Source: CAZFLM01 sp964519955 (GTDB taxonomy: Bacteria > Armatimonadota > Chthonomonadetes > Chthonomonadales > CAJBBX01). From it: a stretch of DNA of 64,000 bases. This document shows positions 15,887-25,324 of the stretch, piece by piece (position 1 is the stretch's first letter; each line of letters begins with the position of its first letter). Made by a program: the position numbers and the translations under genes. The notes below the pieces were generated by a model, which had not been told where the DNA came from, searched no databases, and saw only the letters and a list, made by a program, of their open reading frames with translations. The stretch spans positions 1 to 64,000 of the forward strand of contig CAZFLM010000019.1 of the NCBI GenBank assembly GCA_964519955.1. The letters are read 5' to 3'.

Positions 15887-17242
15887 TCAGGACGGGCACA
15901 GGCAGTCGAGCGCATCGCGGAGCAGCGTGCGCGTGTCGGACTCGGTCGGGGCCTCGGCCTCCACCCGCAGGATGGGCTCCGTGTTGGAGGCGCGCGCCAG
16001 CAGCCATCGGTCGGACCAGAGCACCTTCAGGCCATCGGTCATGTCCAGCTCACAGCCGCGGTAGAGGTCGCGCAGCTTGCGCAGGCAGGGCACCACCTCG
16101 CGCGCGGGGCAGTCCAGCCGCTCGCGCAGCAGCGAGTAGGTGGGGATGCGGCCCCGCATCTCGCCCATCGTGCCGCCCTCGGTCGCGAGCGCCTCCAGGA
16201 TCATGCCCATCGCCACGAAGCTGTCGCGGCACGGGTTGATCGCGGGCACGATAACCCCGCCGTTCCCCTCGCCGCCGATGCGCGCGCCGCAGTCCAGCAT
16301 CCGCTGCACGACGTTCACCTCGCCCACCTTGGTCCGCAGGACCTGGACGCCGTGCTTTCCGGCAACATCGTCCACCATGCGGCTCGTCGACACGTTCACC
16401 ACAACCGGACCGCGGGGGTCGCGCGCCAGGTGGTGCCGGATGGCCATCGCGATGGTGCAGTCCTCGCCGATCGCCTCGCCGCGCTCGTTGACGATGGCCA
16501 GGCGGTCGGCATCGGCATCCTGCGCGAAGCCCATGTCCGCGCCGGTCTCCCGCACCTTGGCGCACAGGTCGCCGATATGCTCGGGCAGCGGCTCCGGATG
16601 GTGCGGGAACGGCTCGTCGAAGTCGGTGTTCAGCTCAACGACTTCGCACCCGAGGGCGCGCAGGAACTCCGGAGTCGCCAGTGACGCGGCGCCGTTGCAG
16701 CAGTCAACCACGATCTTGAAGCGGCGAGCCCGGATGCGCTCCACGTCGATGGCGGCCAGGATCGCGTCACGATGGCGGCGCGGTGCGGTGTCATCCGTGC
16801 GCGCGACCGCGATGTCGTTCGAGCCGACGCGCGTGAACTCGCCCTGGTGGTACAGCTCCGTCAGCTCGGCGGCCTGGGTTGGGCGCAGCACGATGCCGTC
16901 CGGCCCATAGAACTTCAGCGCGTTCCACTGGATGGGGTTGTGGCTCGCGGTGACGCAGACGCCGCCGAACGCGCCAACCGAGCGGATATGGAGCTGCAGA
17001 GTCGGCGCGGGCACGATGCCCAGGTCGATCGGCGTGCACCCCACGCTGAGCAGGCCGGCGATCGCCGCCTCCTTCACCATGACGCGCGACGGGCGGCTGT
17101 CCGTGCCGATCAGCACAGGCCCGGCGCCGCAGTGTGTGCCGAAGGCCGTGGCGAAGGCCGTGACGAGCTGTGGCGTCAGCGATTCGCCGACTACCCCGCG
17201 CACCCCGGAGATGCCGATCTTGAGCGACAGGCGTCTTGGCAT
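15887..17242 (-). CDS. Phosphohexomutase (phosphomannomutase/phosphoglucosamine mutase family)
   Basis: A 451-aa alpha-D-phosphohexomutase that shifts phosphate between C6 and C1 of a hexose or hexosamine. The active serine loop VTASHNP, the metal loop QDADADR and the phosphate-binding RASNTEPILRVEAEA are intact. The ATG at 17242 follows the upstream paralogue's stop by 1 nt, with GGAGGGCCGTAGG as ribosome site. Specificity (Man, Glc or GlcN) cannot be read from sequence; a NahK-like 1-kinase in the same operon fits an amino-sugar role. Confidence 0.9.
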   Translation of the reverse strand: MPRRLSLKIGISGVRGVVGESLTPQLVTAFATAFGTHCGAGPVLIGTDSRPSRVMVKEAAIAGLLSVGCTPIDLGIVPAPTLQLHIRSVGAFGGVCVTASHNPIQWNALKFYGPDGIVLRPTQAAELTELYHQGEFTRVGSNDIAVARTDDTAPRRHRDAILAAIDVERIRARRFKIVVDCCNGAASLATPEFLRALGCEVVELNTDFDEPFPHHPEPLPEHIGDLCAKVRETGADMGFAQDADADRLAIVNERGEAIGEDCTIAMAIRHHLARDPRGPVVVNVSTSRMVDDVAGKHGVQVLRTKVGEVNVVQRMLDCGARIGGEGNGGVIVPAINPCRDSFVAMGMILEALATEGGTMGEMRGRIPTYSLLRERLDCPAREVVPCLRKLRDLYRGCELDMTDGLKVLWSDRWLLARASNTEPILRVEAEAPTESDTRTLLRDALDCLCPS

Positions 17243-17243
17243 C

Positions 17244-18608
17244 CTACGGCCCTCCATGCGAGAAGGCGCGGCGGCGCGCCAACGCCATCGCCTCGTCGTA
17301 CAGCGCATCGGCGCGCTGCGCGGTCTCCGCCTCCACGATCACCCGCAGGATCGGCTCCGTCTTGGAGGCGCGGACGTGCAGCCACGCATCGGGCCACTCG
17401 ACGCGCACGCCGTCCGTGTAGTCGGGCTCGAAGGGCGCGTACAGCGTGCGGAAACCCTCCATAACGCGGAACACGAGGTCGGCGGGACAGGTCAACTCGC
17501 CCTTGCGCATCTCCGCGACGCGCAGCCGGCCGGCCAACTCCGCCACGCTCCGGCCGGAGACCGCCATGGCTTCCAGGACGAGGCCCATCGCCGGGAGCGC
17601 ATCGTACGTCATGGATATCGGCAGCAGGGCGATGCCGCCGGAGCCCTCGCCGGCGAGCACCGCGCCCTCCGCGATGCCCCGGTCCACCACGTACCCCTCG
17701 CCGACGAATGTGCGCAGGACCGGCTGGTTGTGCCGGCTCGCGACGGCGTCCACCATGCGCGAAGTCGAAAGGTTCGTCACGATGGGCCCGGGCCGCCACT
17801 CCAGCCGGTGCTGGGCAGCGAGCGGCAGCGCATACTCCTCCGAGAGCGGCTCGCCCTCCGCGGTGACGAACCCAACGCGGTCGCCGTCCACGTTCATCGC
17901 CACACCGAGGTCTGCCCGCAGCGCCTTGATGAGCGTCGCGAGCTGCCGCATATTGGTGGGGTTGGGTGCGGGGCTGTGAGCGAACTCGCCGGAGGGCTCG
18001 TCGTTGATCGGTAGGAGCGTGCAGCCGAGCGCCTCGAGGAAGCGCTGGGTGGTCGGGCCGCATGCGCCGTTGCAGAAGTCCACCGCCACCCGGAAGCCGT
18101 GCGGCCGAATCCGCTCGGCGTCGACGGCGCTCAGCAGGCACTCCAGGTAGCGTTCCGTCACGCCCTCGGCGGTCGTCGGCCGGATCAGAGCGTTCCACGG
18201 CGCGGTCCGGAAGGCAGAAGCGTGGTAGATGTCGAGCAGCTCCTCGCTCTTGACCGCGTTCAGCAAGGCGCCGTCCGGACCGAGGAACTTGAGGGCGTTC
18301 CAGCGGACATCGTTGTGGCTGCCCGTGATGGAGATGCCGCCGGCCGCGCCCAGCTCTCGGATCCCGAAGGAGACGAGGGCGGTTGGGCAGACGCCCAGGT
18401 CGATGATCTCACACCCCGTAGAGACCAGCCCGGCCGTGACGGAGGCGTGCACCATGGAAGACGAGCGCCGTGTATCGCGCCCGACGACGACCGGCCCGCC
18501 GTCGCACCAGGTGCCGAACGCGCAGGCGAAGTCGACCACCAGCTCGGGAGTGAGCCCGTCGCCGACCACGCCGCGCACCCAGGATGTGCCGATCTTCAGT
18601 TGCCGCAT
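17244..18608 (-). CDS. Phosphohexomutase paralogue with degenerate active site
   Basis: A 454-aa full-length paralogue of the next gene (similar opening, KIGTSWVRGVVGDGLTPELV against KIGISGVRGVVGESLTPQLV). Its active serine loop reads ITGSHND instead of TASHNP, and the metal loop reads MNVDGDR, so the first of the three metal-binding aspartates is Asn. The phosphate loop RASKTEPILRV is kept. It may be a weak or altered mutase, or a regulatory or heterodimer partner. It is 1 nt from the canonical gene downstream. Confidence 0.85.
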   Translation of the reverse strand: MRQLKIGTSWVRGVVGDGLTPELVVDFACAFGTWCDGGPVVVGRDTRRSSSMVHASVTAGLVSTGCEIIDLGVCPTALVSFGIRELGAAGGISITGSHNDVRWNALKFLGPDGALLNAVKSEELLDIYHASAFRTAPWNALIRPTTAEGVTERYLECLLSAVDAERIRPHGFRVAVDFCNGACGPTTQRFLEALGCTLLPINDEPSGEFAHSPAPNPTNMRQLATLIKALRADLGVAMNVDGDRVGFVTAEGEPLSEEYALPLAAQHRLEWRPGPIVTNLSTSRMVDAVASRHNQPVLRTFVGEGYVVDRGIAEGAVLAGEGSGGIALLPISMTYDALPAMGLVLEAMAVSGRSVAELAGRLRVAEMRKGELTCPADLVFRVMEGFRTLYAPFEPDYTDGVRVEWPDAWLHVRASKTEPILRVIVEAETAQRADALYDEAMALARRRAFSHGGP

Positions 18609-18712
18609 CCAGTCCTCCGCGCGGACCGGGGCCGGACGCGGCGCGCAGCGTCCAGACCACGGCCATCACGCTCCCGTCGTCGCCCGGCGCCTACGCCCCG
18701 GGCAAGGCGACC

Positions 18713-19471
18713 CTACTTCGCCGGCTTGGCGAAGATGGCGTCATCGACCTCTACGTTGTTCTTGATTTCGGTCGTCACGAGTTCCATCTCGATGGCTGGA
18801 CCCAGTTTGGTGACCGCGCGGAACGGCGTCTTCACCCCATCGACCTCGCGATAGTCGGACATGACGGTCTCGGTGGGGATCGTGCCCTGAACCCCCTCCA
18901 TCACCATATCCATCCGCACCTGCAGCCCGGTCTTCTTGTCGTAGTACTGGATCACCGGCTTGCCCTCGGCCGGCGTCAGCGTGATCACGTAGGCGTCGCC
19001 GCCGTCGAGCTTCTTGATGCCGGTCAGCGCGACCTTCTTGAACAGCTCCTTCCAGCGAAGCGGCGCGTTGAACGCGGCCGACCGAACGGCGATGGCCCTC
19101 TCGACGCCCGTCAACTTGCGAAGCCCGTTGATCGGGTCCTTCGACCACACCACGTTGCCGTCGCAGCCCTGCGCCATCTCACCGATGCCAGTGATCTTCT
19201 GGACCGTGTAGAACAGGTTCGGCGCCTTCGACGTCGCCTCCATCGTCCCCTTGATGCCCTGGCCCTTCAGGTCGACTGTGCCCTTGGTGACGGTGCTGGT
19301 CAGCTTCTTGTACGCCGCCTCTCCGCCGGTCACTTCGACAAACCGGTTGAGCACCTGCTCCGCGGTGACGCCGGCGACCGGCTTCGCGGGGGCGACCTTC
19401 TTGGTCTGGGCGCTGCCGGGCGCAACGACGACGGCACACAACAGGGCGGCGGCTATCAGAGATCTCTTCAT
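18713..19471 (-). CDS. Periplasmic LolA-like/DUF4292-type protein, 252 aa
   Basis: A signal peptide (LIAAALLCAVVVAPGSAQ) is followed by one domain with the pattern seen in LolA/LppX-fold proteins: an N-terminal helix (VLNRFVEVTGGEAAYKKL), then beta strands with DGNVVWSKDP, VIQYYDKKTGLQVRMD and MSDYREVDGVKTPF. Such proteins often sit beside S41 or M16 peptidases, as here next to the S41 gene. It could carry a hydrophobic ligand or lipoprotein; this is a fold-level guess. AGGGAG precedes the ATG. Confidence 0.75.
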   Translation of the reverse strand: MKRSLIAAALLCAVVVAPGSAQTKKVAPAKPVAGVTAEQVLNRFVEVTGGEAAYKKLTSTVTKGTVDLKGQGIKGTMEATSKAPNLFYTVQKITGIGEMAQGCDGNVVWSKDPINGLRKLTGVERAIAVRSAAFNAPLRWKELFKKVALTGIKKLDGGDAYVITLTPAEGKPVIQYYDKKTGLQVRMDMVMEGVQGTIPTETVMSDYREVDGVKTPFRAVTKLGPAIEMELVTTEIKNNVEVDDAIFAKPAK

Positions 19472-19517
19472 CGTTGGTTCTCCCTTGGCAGCGCCTCGGT
19501 CTGAAGCGCCTGCGTCG

Positions 19518-20798
19518 CTACGGCTTCGTGAGCACCTGGACGGCTGCGTCCAGCACCGGGTCGCGCCCCGTCAGGAGCGCCTTGCGCGTGAGTTCGACCG
19601 GGACGTTCGGCGTGACGCCGCACCCTTCGATGAGGATGCCCTTGGGCGTCTTCGCGTCGGCGAACGCGTACTGCAGCCGCACGCCACCCGGCAGCTTCTC
19701 CACCACGGAGGGCAGCGCCATGCCGCCCGTCGCACGGCCGACGATGGCGGCGCGGCCCATCTCCTGCAGCCCGGCCGCCAGGATCTCCGACGTGCTGAGC
19801 GACATCTCGTCGGTCAGAATGGCTACCTTGCCCTTGTACGGATCGGGAGCCGGGAAGATCGGCAGCCGGATCTCGCCGGTGCGCATCTTGAACGTGCCCA
19901 ACGCCGCCTCCTTGTCGCACAGCACCGCGGACACGGCGGACGCCATCGCGCCGAGGCCGCCCACGTTGCCGCGGATGTCGATCACGAGCGCGGGCGCGTC
20001 CTTCATCTCGGCGACGGCCTGCTTGTACTTCTCCAGCAGCGGCATGAGGAACACGTTGAACCGGATGTAGGCGATGCCGCCCTCGAGCCGGCGCGCCTCG
20101 AACTGCGTCGTGATCGTGGGCAACTGGCCGAACTGCACCGGCTCGCCGCGCTGGGCTTCGCGCTCGACCTCGATGGTGCGCGTCTGGTTGGCCTCGTCGA
20201 CGACCTCCAGCTTCGCCTTGCTGCCGATCGCTCCGGACGTTCGGTGCATCACCAGCAGCAGCGACTGCAGGCGCATCGCGGCAGGGCGCAGGCCGCGCTT
20301 GGCAATGGCCGCCAGCGCCGGAGCGAGCGGCTTGCCGTCAACGGCGGTCACCACGTAGCCTGGCTTGACGCCGGCGCGCGCCGTGGCGGAGTCGGCCTCG
20401 ACCGAGACGACCACGGCCTTGCCCTCGACCAGGCGGACGGCGGCGCCGATCGTGCCAGCGCCCATCGTCGTGCCGGAGCCCTCGTCCTCGGCCAGGAACA
20501 CATCGGGTGGGATGATGCCGAAGTGCGACTGCTTCAGCTCGCCCAGCATCGAGTTCAGAAGGGCGTAGTAGGCGGAATCGTTCTTGACCTTGGCCACCTT
20601 GGGTTCGTACCGCTTGCGCACCGCGTTCCAGTCGACGCCGCCCAGCTTCGGGTCCATGTGCCGGTCGCGCACGCGGGTCCAGACGATGTCGAAGACCTGG
20701 CTGCGTTCTTTGGGCGTGAGCGACGCCGACGCGCACTGGGCGCACAGCGCGGCGCAGAATACGAGCAGTGTGGCGGCGGCCCGCCAGGCGTTACGCAT
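19518..20798 (-). CDS. S41-family C-terminal processing-type protease
   Basis: A 426-aa exported protein (signal peptide, ALCAQCASA). It has an N-terminal helical region, a PDZ-like segment (SVEADSATARAGVKPGYVV), then the S41 core with IRGNVGGLG and DEMSLSTSEILAAGLQEMG holding the nucleophilic serine. The lysine usual in CtpA-type enzymes (FGKG) is absent (ATGGMALPS), and LKQSHFG could supply a histidine, so it resembles the tricorn-like branch. The start overlaps the upstream kinase stop by 8 nt. Confidence 0.85.
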   Translation of the reverse strand: MRNAWRAAATLLVFCAALCAQCASASLTPKERSQVFDIVWTRVRDRHMDPKLGGVDWNAVRKRYEPKVAKVKNDSAYYALLNSMLGELKQSHFGIIPPDVFLAEDEGSGTTMGAGTIGAAVRLVEGKAVVVSVEADSATARAGVKPGYVVTAVDGKPLAPALAAIAKRGLRPAAMRLQSLLLVMHRTSGAIGSKAKLEVVDEANQTRTIEVEREAQRGEPVQFGQLPTITTQFEARRLEGGIAYIRFNVFLMPLLEKYKQAVAEMKDAPALVIDIRGNVGGLGAMASAVSAVLCDKEAALGTFKMRTGEIRLPIFPAPDPYKGKVAILTDEMSLSTSEILAAGLQEMGRAAIVGRATGGMALPSVVEKLPGGVRLQYAFADAKTPKGILIEGCGVTPNVPVELTRKALLTGRDPVLDAAVQVLTKP

Positions 20799-22125
20799 GT
20801 CCTCTGGTCCTCAACTCGTCGATGATGCCCTGCAACTCGCCGGCGCGATCGGTGATGCGCTGGAACAGGGTCAACTGGGCCATGGCGCGGGTCTTGTTCA
20901 GATCGGGCGGGTCGGCCGGGCCCAGGCGGAAGTAGCTGTCGCCGCGCAGGTAGTCGGAGAGGAAGCGCACGCCAAGCTCCAAGGCCAGGATGCGCACCGC
21001 GTCGACCATCAGGCCGACTTCCTCCTCTGTCACCGCGCCGGCCGCGCCCAGGAAGCCCTCGGCCACCGCGCGGAAGATGTCCACATCCACCTGCACGCGA
21101 TCGAGGTTGGTCTCCTTCTCGCCCGCGACGTTGCTGAGCGAGCGGACCATGTCGCCCCAGTCGGAGAGCCACGTGTGTGGCATGATCGTGTCGAGGTCGA
21201 TGAGCGCCTTGACCTTGCCCGTGCGCGAGCTGAAGAGGAAGTTGTCCAGCTTCGTGTCGCCGTGGATGGCCACCGTGCGGATGCGGCCCGACGCCATCGC
21301 GGTGCTCAGCGTCAGGCCGAGCGTCTCCTGGGCGAGCGCCAGATCGATGAAGGGGCGGATGACCGGGTCCTGGGTGCGCTTCCGGTACTCGGCATCCGGA
21401 ATGTGCAGCAGGAAGTGCCGCTCAGTGCTCGCGCGCACCTCGGGGTCGGCAGGCAGGGCGTCGCCGACCTCCTCAAGCGTCCGGTTCCCCCTGAGCACCG
21501 AGTGGAGCTGATCGAAATACACGCGGGTGTTGCGATAGCCCGGCAGCGGGTTGGCGAGGCCCGACACGTCCATGTCGGCGGTCATGTCACCGAACAGGGC
21601 CAGGCCGCGCCCGGCTTCGCTCGCAACCGACAGCCGCTCAGCGGGGTCCGCGATCTCGCTCAGGCTCTTGAACGTCTTCGACTCGGGGATCTTGACCATC
21701 AGCCGCCAGACGGACTCGCCGCGCCGGTCCTGAAGATCGAGGTAGGAGCCGGTGGAACGCGTGGGCAGCAGCGTGATGGCCTCCCACTCCTCGTCCGGGC
21801 CGAGCATCCCACGGGCCAGGGCGCGGTTCTGGGCATCGATGCACGCCATCATCGCGGCCATGACGCTGCGCGGCTTCACGAACACCTGCTGGTTGATCTT
21901 CTGCAGCAGGTAGACGCGATCCGTATCGCGGCGCCCCGAGACGACCACGAAGGTGTGCTGGTTGATGTTGCCCTTCTCGGGGAAGTCGTAGGTCTCGAGC
22001 GGCGTGGGGACGTCGAAAAGGGAGGCAAGGCGAGCGGCCTGGGCCAGCGGGTATTCGACAGGCGCGTCGGTGATCTGGACGGATCGCCGGGGCGGCACGG
22101 CGTAGGGCAGGTCGACCTCGGTCAC
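20791..22125 (-). CDS. NahK-like aminoglycoside-phosphotransferase-fold sugar 1-kinase
   Basis: Closely follows N-acetylhexosamine 1-kinase (NahK) in pattern: YLLQKINQQVF, the catalytic loop HGDTKLDNFLF, the metal loop LIDLDTIMP, and VRFLSDYLRGDSYF. NahK phosphorylates GlcNAc/GalNAc at C1 with ATP. The length from the chosen GTG (22125, AGGAAGG upstream) is 444 aa, longer than the roughly 360 aa of NahK. The frame stays open to a GTG at 22260, but the extra 45 residues show nothing conserved. First gene of the operon 22125-15133, with mutases downstream. Confidence 0.82.
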   Translation of the reverse strand: MTEVDLPYAVPPRRSVQITDAPVEYPLAQAARLASLFDVPTPLETYDFPEKGNINQHTFVVVSGRRDTDRVYLLQKINQQVFVKPRSVMAAMMACIDAQNRALARGMLGPDEEWEAITLLPTRSTGSYLDLQDRRGESVWRLMVKIPESKTFKSLSEIADPAERLSVASEAGRGLALFGDMTADMDVSGLANPLPGYRNTRVYFDQLHSVLRGNRTLEEVGDALPADPEVRASTERHFLLHIPDAEYRKRTQDPVIRPFIDLALAQETLGLTLSTAMASGRIRTVAIHGDTKLDNFLFSSRTGKVKALIDLDTIMPHTWLSDWGDMVRSLSNVAGEKETNLDRVQVDVDIFRAVAEGFLGAAGAVTEEEVGLMVDAVRILALELGVRFLSDYLRGDSYFRLGPADPPDLNKTRAMAQLTLFQRITDRAGELQGIIDELRTRGHA

Positions 22126-22298
22126 GGCCAACAGTCCTTCCTGGGACGCGGCGTCCCTGCCGTCGTCGCGCGGGGGTGTGCTGCGGGCATTCGCGGTAGC
22201 GATAGCATACCCGATGGCTCTTCCGATGGAGGGATCGCGCGGGGCCTCGATGAAGAACACCGGTGAGTCGTGTACGGGAGAGCAAGGAGATGCGTTTC

Positions 22299-22745
22299 AT
22301 GGGCGATCGAGCCGCACAGGCCGAGCGTGCATTCCAATCCGGGCTGAACTGCGCCCAGTCTCTGGTGGCCGCGTTTGGTGACAAGGTGCCGAACGCCTCG
22401 GACGAGGCAATCCGCGCCGCCGCGCCGCTGGGCGGAGGCATCGCCCGCTCCGGCGAGACGTGCGGAGCGGTGACCGGCGCCCTCGTGGTACTCGGGCTTG
22501 TGTACGGCTCCGCGGAGCCGGACGCCGAGAGCAAGGCGAGGGTCTACGCCGAGTCGCAGGAGTTCATCCGCCGGTTCAAGGAGAAGCACGGGACGATGTC
22601 GTGCCGGGAGTTGATCGGCTGCGACCTCTCGACCGACGAGGGGCGCCAGTTCGCCCAGGAGCACCAGAAGCACAAGCTCGTCTGCTCGCTGCTCGTGCGA
22701 GATGCGGCCGAGATCCTCCAGGAGATGCTGAAGGCCGTAGGTTGA
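22299..22745 (+). CDS. C_GCAxxG_C_C family redox protein
   Basis: A 148-aa protein matching the C_GCAxxG_C_C family: NCAQSLVAAFGD, GGGIARSGETCGAVTGALVVLG, then CRELIGCDL and a last cysteine in HKLVCSLLV. The conserved cysteines suggest metal or Fe-S binding or disulfide chemistry; the function of the family is unknown. ATG 22299 is preceded by AAGGAG with 9-nt spacing, which favours it over upstream starts. It is the first gene of the plus-strand sugar-catabolic run and divergent from the kinase. Confidence 0.85.
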   Translation: MGDRAAQAERAFQSGLNCAQSLVAAFGDKVPNASDEAIRAAAPLGGGIARSGETCGAVTGALVVLGLVYGSAEPDAESKARVYAESQEFIRRFKEKHGTMSCRELIGCDLSTDEGRQFAQEHQKHKLVCSLLVRDAAEILQEMLKAVG

Positions 22746-22831
22746 GGGTAACCAAGGGCCGCGACCGGCCCATCACATCCGTGCCCTGCCGGCCCTGGCG
22801 CCGGCGAACCATCGCGAAGGAGCCACCGACA

Positions 22832-24262
22832 ATGCCCAAGATCGCCATGATCGGCGCCGGCAGCATCGTCTTCACCAAGACGCTGCTCAACGATATGATG
22901 GCCACACCGGCCCTCAAGGGCGCCACGTATGCGCTGATGAGCCCCGCCGAGCCGAAGCTCCGCCGCATGGAGGCCTTCGCGAAGCGGATGGTCGAGGAGA
23001 ACGGGGTGGACTGCACCGTCTATGCGACCACCGACCGCCGCGAGGCCATCAAGGACGCGGACTACGTGGTCTGCATGGTGCAGGTCGGCGGGGTCGAAGC
23101 GTTCGGCCTCGACTACAAGATCCCGCTGAAGTACGGCGTCGACCAGTGCATCGGCGACTCGATGGGGCCGGGCGGCGTGCTGCGCGCGCTCCGCAGCTTC
23201 CCGGTGCTCGAGGGCATCGCCAAGGACATGGTCGAGGTCGCCAAGCCGGGCGCGATCCTCCTGAACTACACGAACCCGATGGCGATGTGCTGCATGTACA
23301 TGGGCAAGGTCTCGAACGTGCCCACCATCGGCCTGTGCCACGGCGTCCAGACCACGCTCGACCTCATCTCCGGGTACGTGGGCGTGCCGAAGCCCGAGAT
23401 CGACTACTTCGTCGCGGGCATCAACCACATGGCGTGGTTCCTGAAGATCGAGCACAACGGCGTCGACCTCTACCCGAAGTTCAAGGCCATCTGCGAGAAG
23501 CCCGAGTACTACGTGAACGAGAAGGTCCGCATCGAGGTCATGCGCCACTTCGGCTACTTCATGACGGAGAGCACGGGCCACCTCTCGGAGTACATCCCCT
23601 GGTTCCGCAGCAGCAAGCGCGCCCTCGACCTCTACTGCGACGAGCCCGGCTTCGGCGGTGCGTCCGGCGCCTACTACGAGTGGTGCCACACGATCGCCAC
23701 GAAGTACAAGGACGTCGACCCGCTGCTCTTCGAGAGCCCCAAGCTGCAGCCGCGCAGCGCCGAGTACTGCACCTACATCCTGGAGGCGCACCTTACCGGC
23801 AAGCCCTGGCGCCTGCAGGGCAACGTGCGCAACGACGGGTACATCAGCAACCTGCCGGACGGGAGCTGCGTCGAGGTGCCCGTGTACGTCGACCGCGAGG
23901 GGCTGCACCCGCTGCGCGTGGGCGCCATCCCACCGCAGTGCGCCGCGCTGAACATGACGAACGTGCAGGTCCAAACGCTCACGGTCGAGGCGAGCCTCGC
24001 AGGCGACCCGGAGCTGGTGGCCCAGGCCATCTGCATGGACCCGCTGACCTCGGCGTGCTGCACGCTGAAGGAGGCGCGCGACATGGCCGCCGAGATGCTC
24101 GAGGCCGAGGCCCAGTGGCTGCCGCAGTTCGCCGGCAAGACGCTGCGCGCGACGCCCACGATCGTGGTCTCGCCGGACGTGAAGCACGCCGACGTGCCGC
24201 TCGACCCGGCCCTGGCCATCGGCAAGCGCTTCGGCCTCCTGGCCACGCAGAAGACGGACTAA
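22832..24262 (+). CDS. melA: GH4 alpha-galactosidase-type glycosidase (MelA-like)
   Basis: A 476-aa family-4 glycosidase, an NAD- and Mn-dependent redox-type hydrolase of the cytosol. It shows the Rossmann motif IAMIGAGSIVFTK, LNYTNPMAM, GLCHGVQ (metal Cys) and AGINHMAWFL (metal His), and TESTGHLSEYIPWF. Spacing and wording follow MelA along the whole length. Substrate may be an alpha-galactoside or alpha-galacturonide. AAGGAG precedes ATG 22832. PIG-L and a membrane protein follow. Confidence 0.88.
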   Translation: MPKIAMIGAGSIVFTKTLLNDMMATPALKGATYALMSPAEPKLRRMEAFAKRMVEENGVDCTVYATTDRREAIKDADYVVCMVQVGGVEAFGLDYKIPLKYGVDQCIGDSMGPGGVLRALRSFPVLEGIAKDMVEVAKPGAILLNYTNPMAMCCMYMGKVSNVPTIGLCHGVQTTLDLISGYVGVPKPEIDYFVAGINHMAWFLKIEHNGVDLYPKFKAICEKPEYYVNEKVRIEVMRHFGYFMTESTGHLSEYIPWFRSSKRALDLYCDEPGFGGASGAYYEWCHTIATKYKDVDPLLFESPKLQPRSAEYCTYILEAHLTGKPWRLQGNVRNDGYISNLPDGSCVEVPVYVDREGLHPLRVGAIPPQCAALNMTNVQVQTLTVEASLAGDPELVAQAICMDPLTSACCTLKEARDMAAEMLEAEAQWLPQFAGKTLRATPTIVVSPDVKHADVPLDPALAIGKRFGLLATQKTD

Positions 24263-24271
24263 CGACGAACG

Positions 24272-24466
24272 CAACCGCAGATGGACGCGGATGGACGCAG
24301 ACAACGTCAACGGCGGAACCACAGATGAACACGGACAAGGGCGGATGGCGGCGGATGTACTGGATGCCCTTCTCCTCATCGGCGTTCATCTGCGTCCATC
24401 TGCGGTTGCATCCGCCGTTGACGTGATCGGTGTTCATCCGTGTCCATCGGTGGATTCACTCGGCCA
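24272..24466. repeat. Complex inverted and direct repeat element
   Basis: CAACCGCAGATGGACGC (24272-24288) is perfectly inverted at 24392-24408, and CGTCAACGGCGGA (24305-24317) at 24411-24423. Direct variants of CCRCAGATGRACRCGGA occur between. The same motif family appears at 28114-28187. It fills the 259-nt space between the GH4 and PIG-L genes. Confidence 0.7.
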
Positions 24467-24521
24467 TTGACCTTGTCCGCATTGCTCTGCGTTCATCCGC
24501 GGTTTCATTAGGGAGTAAGGT

Positions 24522-25304
24522 ATGCCTCTGAAGAGCCGGCGCGTGCTGGCGTTGATGCCGCATCCTGACGATTGCGAGATCCTGTGCGGGGGGACGCTCC
24601 TCCGCCTGCTGGACCTCGGCTTCGAGATCCACGTGGCCACGATGACCGCGGGCGACATGGGCTCGCCGACCCTCGGGCGCGCGGAGATCGCGGCGATCCG
24701 CCGCGTGGAAGCCGAGGCCGGGGCAGCCGCGCTGGGCGCGAAGAGCTACACGTGCCTCGAGTTCGACGACGTGGAGATCGCGTTCGACAACCCGACCCGG
24801 CACCGCGTCGCCGCCGTCGTCCGCCGCGTCGACCCGGGCCTCGTGTTCACCACGGCGCCTGGCGACTACATGTACGACCACATCATCACCTCGCAGCTCG
24901 TCCGCGACGCGGTGTTCAACTCGTCGCTGCCGAACTACGCCACGCCCGGCGGCGAGAAGCCCGGCAGCGGGGTACCCTACCTGTACTACGCAGATCCGAT
25001 CGAGGGTCTCGACCTGTTCGGCAACCGCGCGCCTGTTAGCTGCGTCGTGGACGTCTCGGCAGTCATCGATCGCAAGGTCGACGCCCTGGCGAAGCACGCC
25101 AGCCAGCGCGAGTGGCTGCGCGCGCAGCATGGTATGGACGACTACATCAACCACATGAAGGAGTGGGCCGCGCGGCGGGGCAAGCTGATCGGCGCGACCT
25201 ACGCCGAGGGCTTCTGCCAGCACCGCGGCCACCCGCATCCGGCCGACGACGTGCTTGGCGAGTTGCTGGGCGCCGCTCCGTTCGATCCGCGAGGAGCCGG
25301 GTAA
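24522..25304 (+). CDS. PIG-L/LmbE family deacetylase
   Basis: A 260-aa LmbE-like zinc hydrolase that typically deacetylates N-acetylglucosamine-type sugars. Zinc motifs AxPHPDD (ALMPHPDDCEI) near the N terminus and YMYDHIITSQLV in the middle are present, with a C-terminal HRGHPHPAD. The ATG follows GGGAGTAAGG. Downstream by 20 nt is the DUF6785 membrane protein; upstream is GH4 after a repeat element. It fits intracellular processing of acetylated sugars; the substrate is unknown. Confidence 0.92.
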   Translation: MPLKSRRVLALMPHPDDCEILCGGTLLRLLDLGFEIHVATMTAGDMGSPTLGRAEIAAIRRVEAEAGAAALGAKSYTCLEFDDVEIAFDNPTRHRVAAVVRRVDPGLVFTTAPGDYMYDHIITSQLVRDAVFNSSLPNYATPGGEKPGSGVPYLYYADPIEGLDLFGNRAPVSCVVDVSAVIDRKVDALAKHASQREWLRAQHGMDDYINHMKEWAARRGKLIGATYAEGFCQHRGHPHPADDVLGELLGAAPFDPRGAG

Positions 25305-25324
25305 CGACGGGTACTGGGGATCGG

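Noticed and set aside
20791..22260. Longer N terminus of the NahK-like kinase to GTG 22260
   Set aside because: The added 45 residues show no conservation and there is no ribosome site. GTG 22125 has AGGAAGG upstream and leaves a divergent promoter region.
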